A stretch of 10,900 bases of DNA from Phoronis pallida (taxonomy: Eukaryota; Phoronida; Phoronidae): positions 1-10,900 of the forward strand of contig JAOXYC010222571.1 in assembly GCA_028565715.1 (NCBI GenBank), read 5' to 3'. Shown in pieces: positions 1-10,900 of the stretch (its first letter is position 1; each line of letters begins with the position of its first letter). The notes under the pieces are model-generated. The model did no database searches, had not been told where the DNA came from, and saw only the letters and a list, made by a program, of their open reading frames with translations. The position numbers were made by a program, and so were the translations under genes.

Positions 1-69
1 GGTACCCGTCGAAACATGTCGCGTCTAAAAACAGTTGTTGTTTATATACAGATTTTATTAACTTTAGTA
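1..69 (+). repeat. Dispersed-repeat tail fragment (cut by window start)
   Basis: The segment carries GTCGAAA (8-14), GTCTAAAA (23-30) and TTATTAACTTTAGTA (55-69). The insert at 1501-1587 has the same elements in the same order: GTCGAAA, GTCTAAAT, then TTAATAACCTTCGTA, which matches at 12 of 15 bases. This suggests two diverged 3' ends of one repeat family. The family is not identified. Confidence 0.4.
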
Positions 70-109
70 TGCAACAGGCCTTTTGGGAGGATTATGTTTA
101 AAAACATGT

Positions 110-135
110 ATTTATGAACTTTTAAGTTCATAAAT
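110..135. repeat. Short perfect inverted repeat
   Basis: Twelve-base arms, ATTTATGAACTT at 110-121 and AAGTTCATAAAT at 124-135, are exact reverse complements around a 2-base centre. They are AT-rich and intronic. No function can be assigned. Confidence 0.8.
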
Positions 136-283
136 CTTAAAAGAGCAATTTACTTTAAATTATGAAAAAACACGTTTTAACATAAATGTTTTGAAAATTT
201 ATTTGGTAAATGTTTCCAGTTTGTTTTGACATCAAAGACCATGGGTCTATTTCGGACATAGAATTTGAATTTTGGCCCTGGGT

Positions 284-322
284 AGGTAACGTTTAGGTAA
301 CATTTAGGTAACGTTTAGGTAA
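284..322. repeat. 11-bp tandem repeat, about 3.5 copies
   Basis: The unit AGGTAACGTTT occurs at 284-294, 295-305 (one base changed, AGGTAACATTT) and 306-316, followed by a partial copy AGGTAA. It is a minisatellite-like tract in the intron, about 50 bases before the acceptor of the first exon. Confidence 0.85.
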
Positions 323-374
323 AGTCCAGATTGAAGATTAGGTAATTAATAAATTTCATTGGCTTTCTTCATAG

Positions 375-10900
<10,526 letters not shown>

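Larger units (their letters stand above)
1..374. other. 5' intron segment (partial)
   Basis: This is non-coding sequence before the first visible exon, ending in the acceptor ttcttcatag. I see no exon in it. It holds a retroelement-tail-like fragment at 1-69, a short palindrome at 110-135 and an 11-bp tandem repeat at 284-322. The N-terminal half of MAM A must lie upstream of the window. Confidence 0.7.

Overview
This is an invertebrate-type metazoan genomic window. It is AT-rich and non-operonic, and it is filled by the inside of one multi-exon gene on the + strand. Eighteen complete exons and the first 4 bases of a nineteenth can be placed. Every junction is GT-AG and the reading frame stays open across all of them (about 3.3 kb of coding sequence, roughly 1,100 residues). 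Start codon, signal peptide, stop, promoter and poly(A) site all lie outside. The species cannot be named. Small introns (177-686 bases) full of short mobile-element relics fit a marine invertebrate such as a mollusc, lancelet or cnidarian, but this is only a guess.

The product is an extracellular protein made almost only of MAM domains (meprin / A5 / receptor phosphatase mu family) in tandem. I name them A to G. A (375-825) is only its C-terminal half. B (1093-2469), C (2856-4051), D (4066-4874), E (6076-7399) and F (7577-9160) are complete. G (9733-10900) is cut by the window end. Two Thr/Pro-rich, mucin-like linkers precede B (start of exon 1093-1308) and E (exon 5354-5455). No LDL-receptor class A, EGF, kringle or transmembrane segment is visible.

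The domains form a higher-order repeat. B resembles E, C resembles F and D resembles G at many diagnostic positions. Each triplet begins after a Thr-rich linker, and A looks like the third MAM of a still earlier triplet. The unit is therefore [linker-MAM I-MAM II-MAM III], with two copies visible (B-C-D and E-F-G) plus the tail of one before. Intron positions differ strongly between the two copies, so introns were lost, gained or moved after the duplication.

The introns hold several small elements: a 178-bp MITE with 17-bp terminal inverted repeats and an exact 9-bp target duplication (10569-10764); a 120-bp foldback element (9363-9482); a probable retroposed short sequence with an A-rich tail and 16-bp flanking repeats (5483-5672); a short insert flanked by exact 12-bp repeats (1489-1599) whose 3' part resembles the window's first 70 bases; and a degenerate tRNA-derived, SINE-like piece (6452-6545). 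No gene is supported on the - strand.
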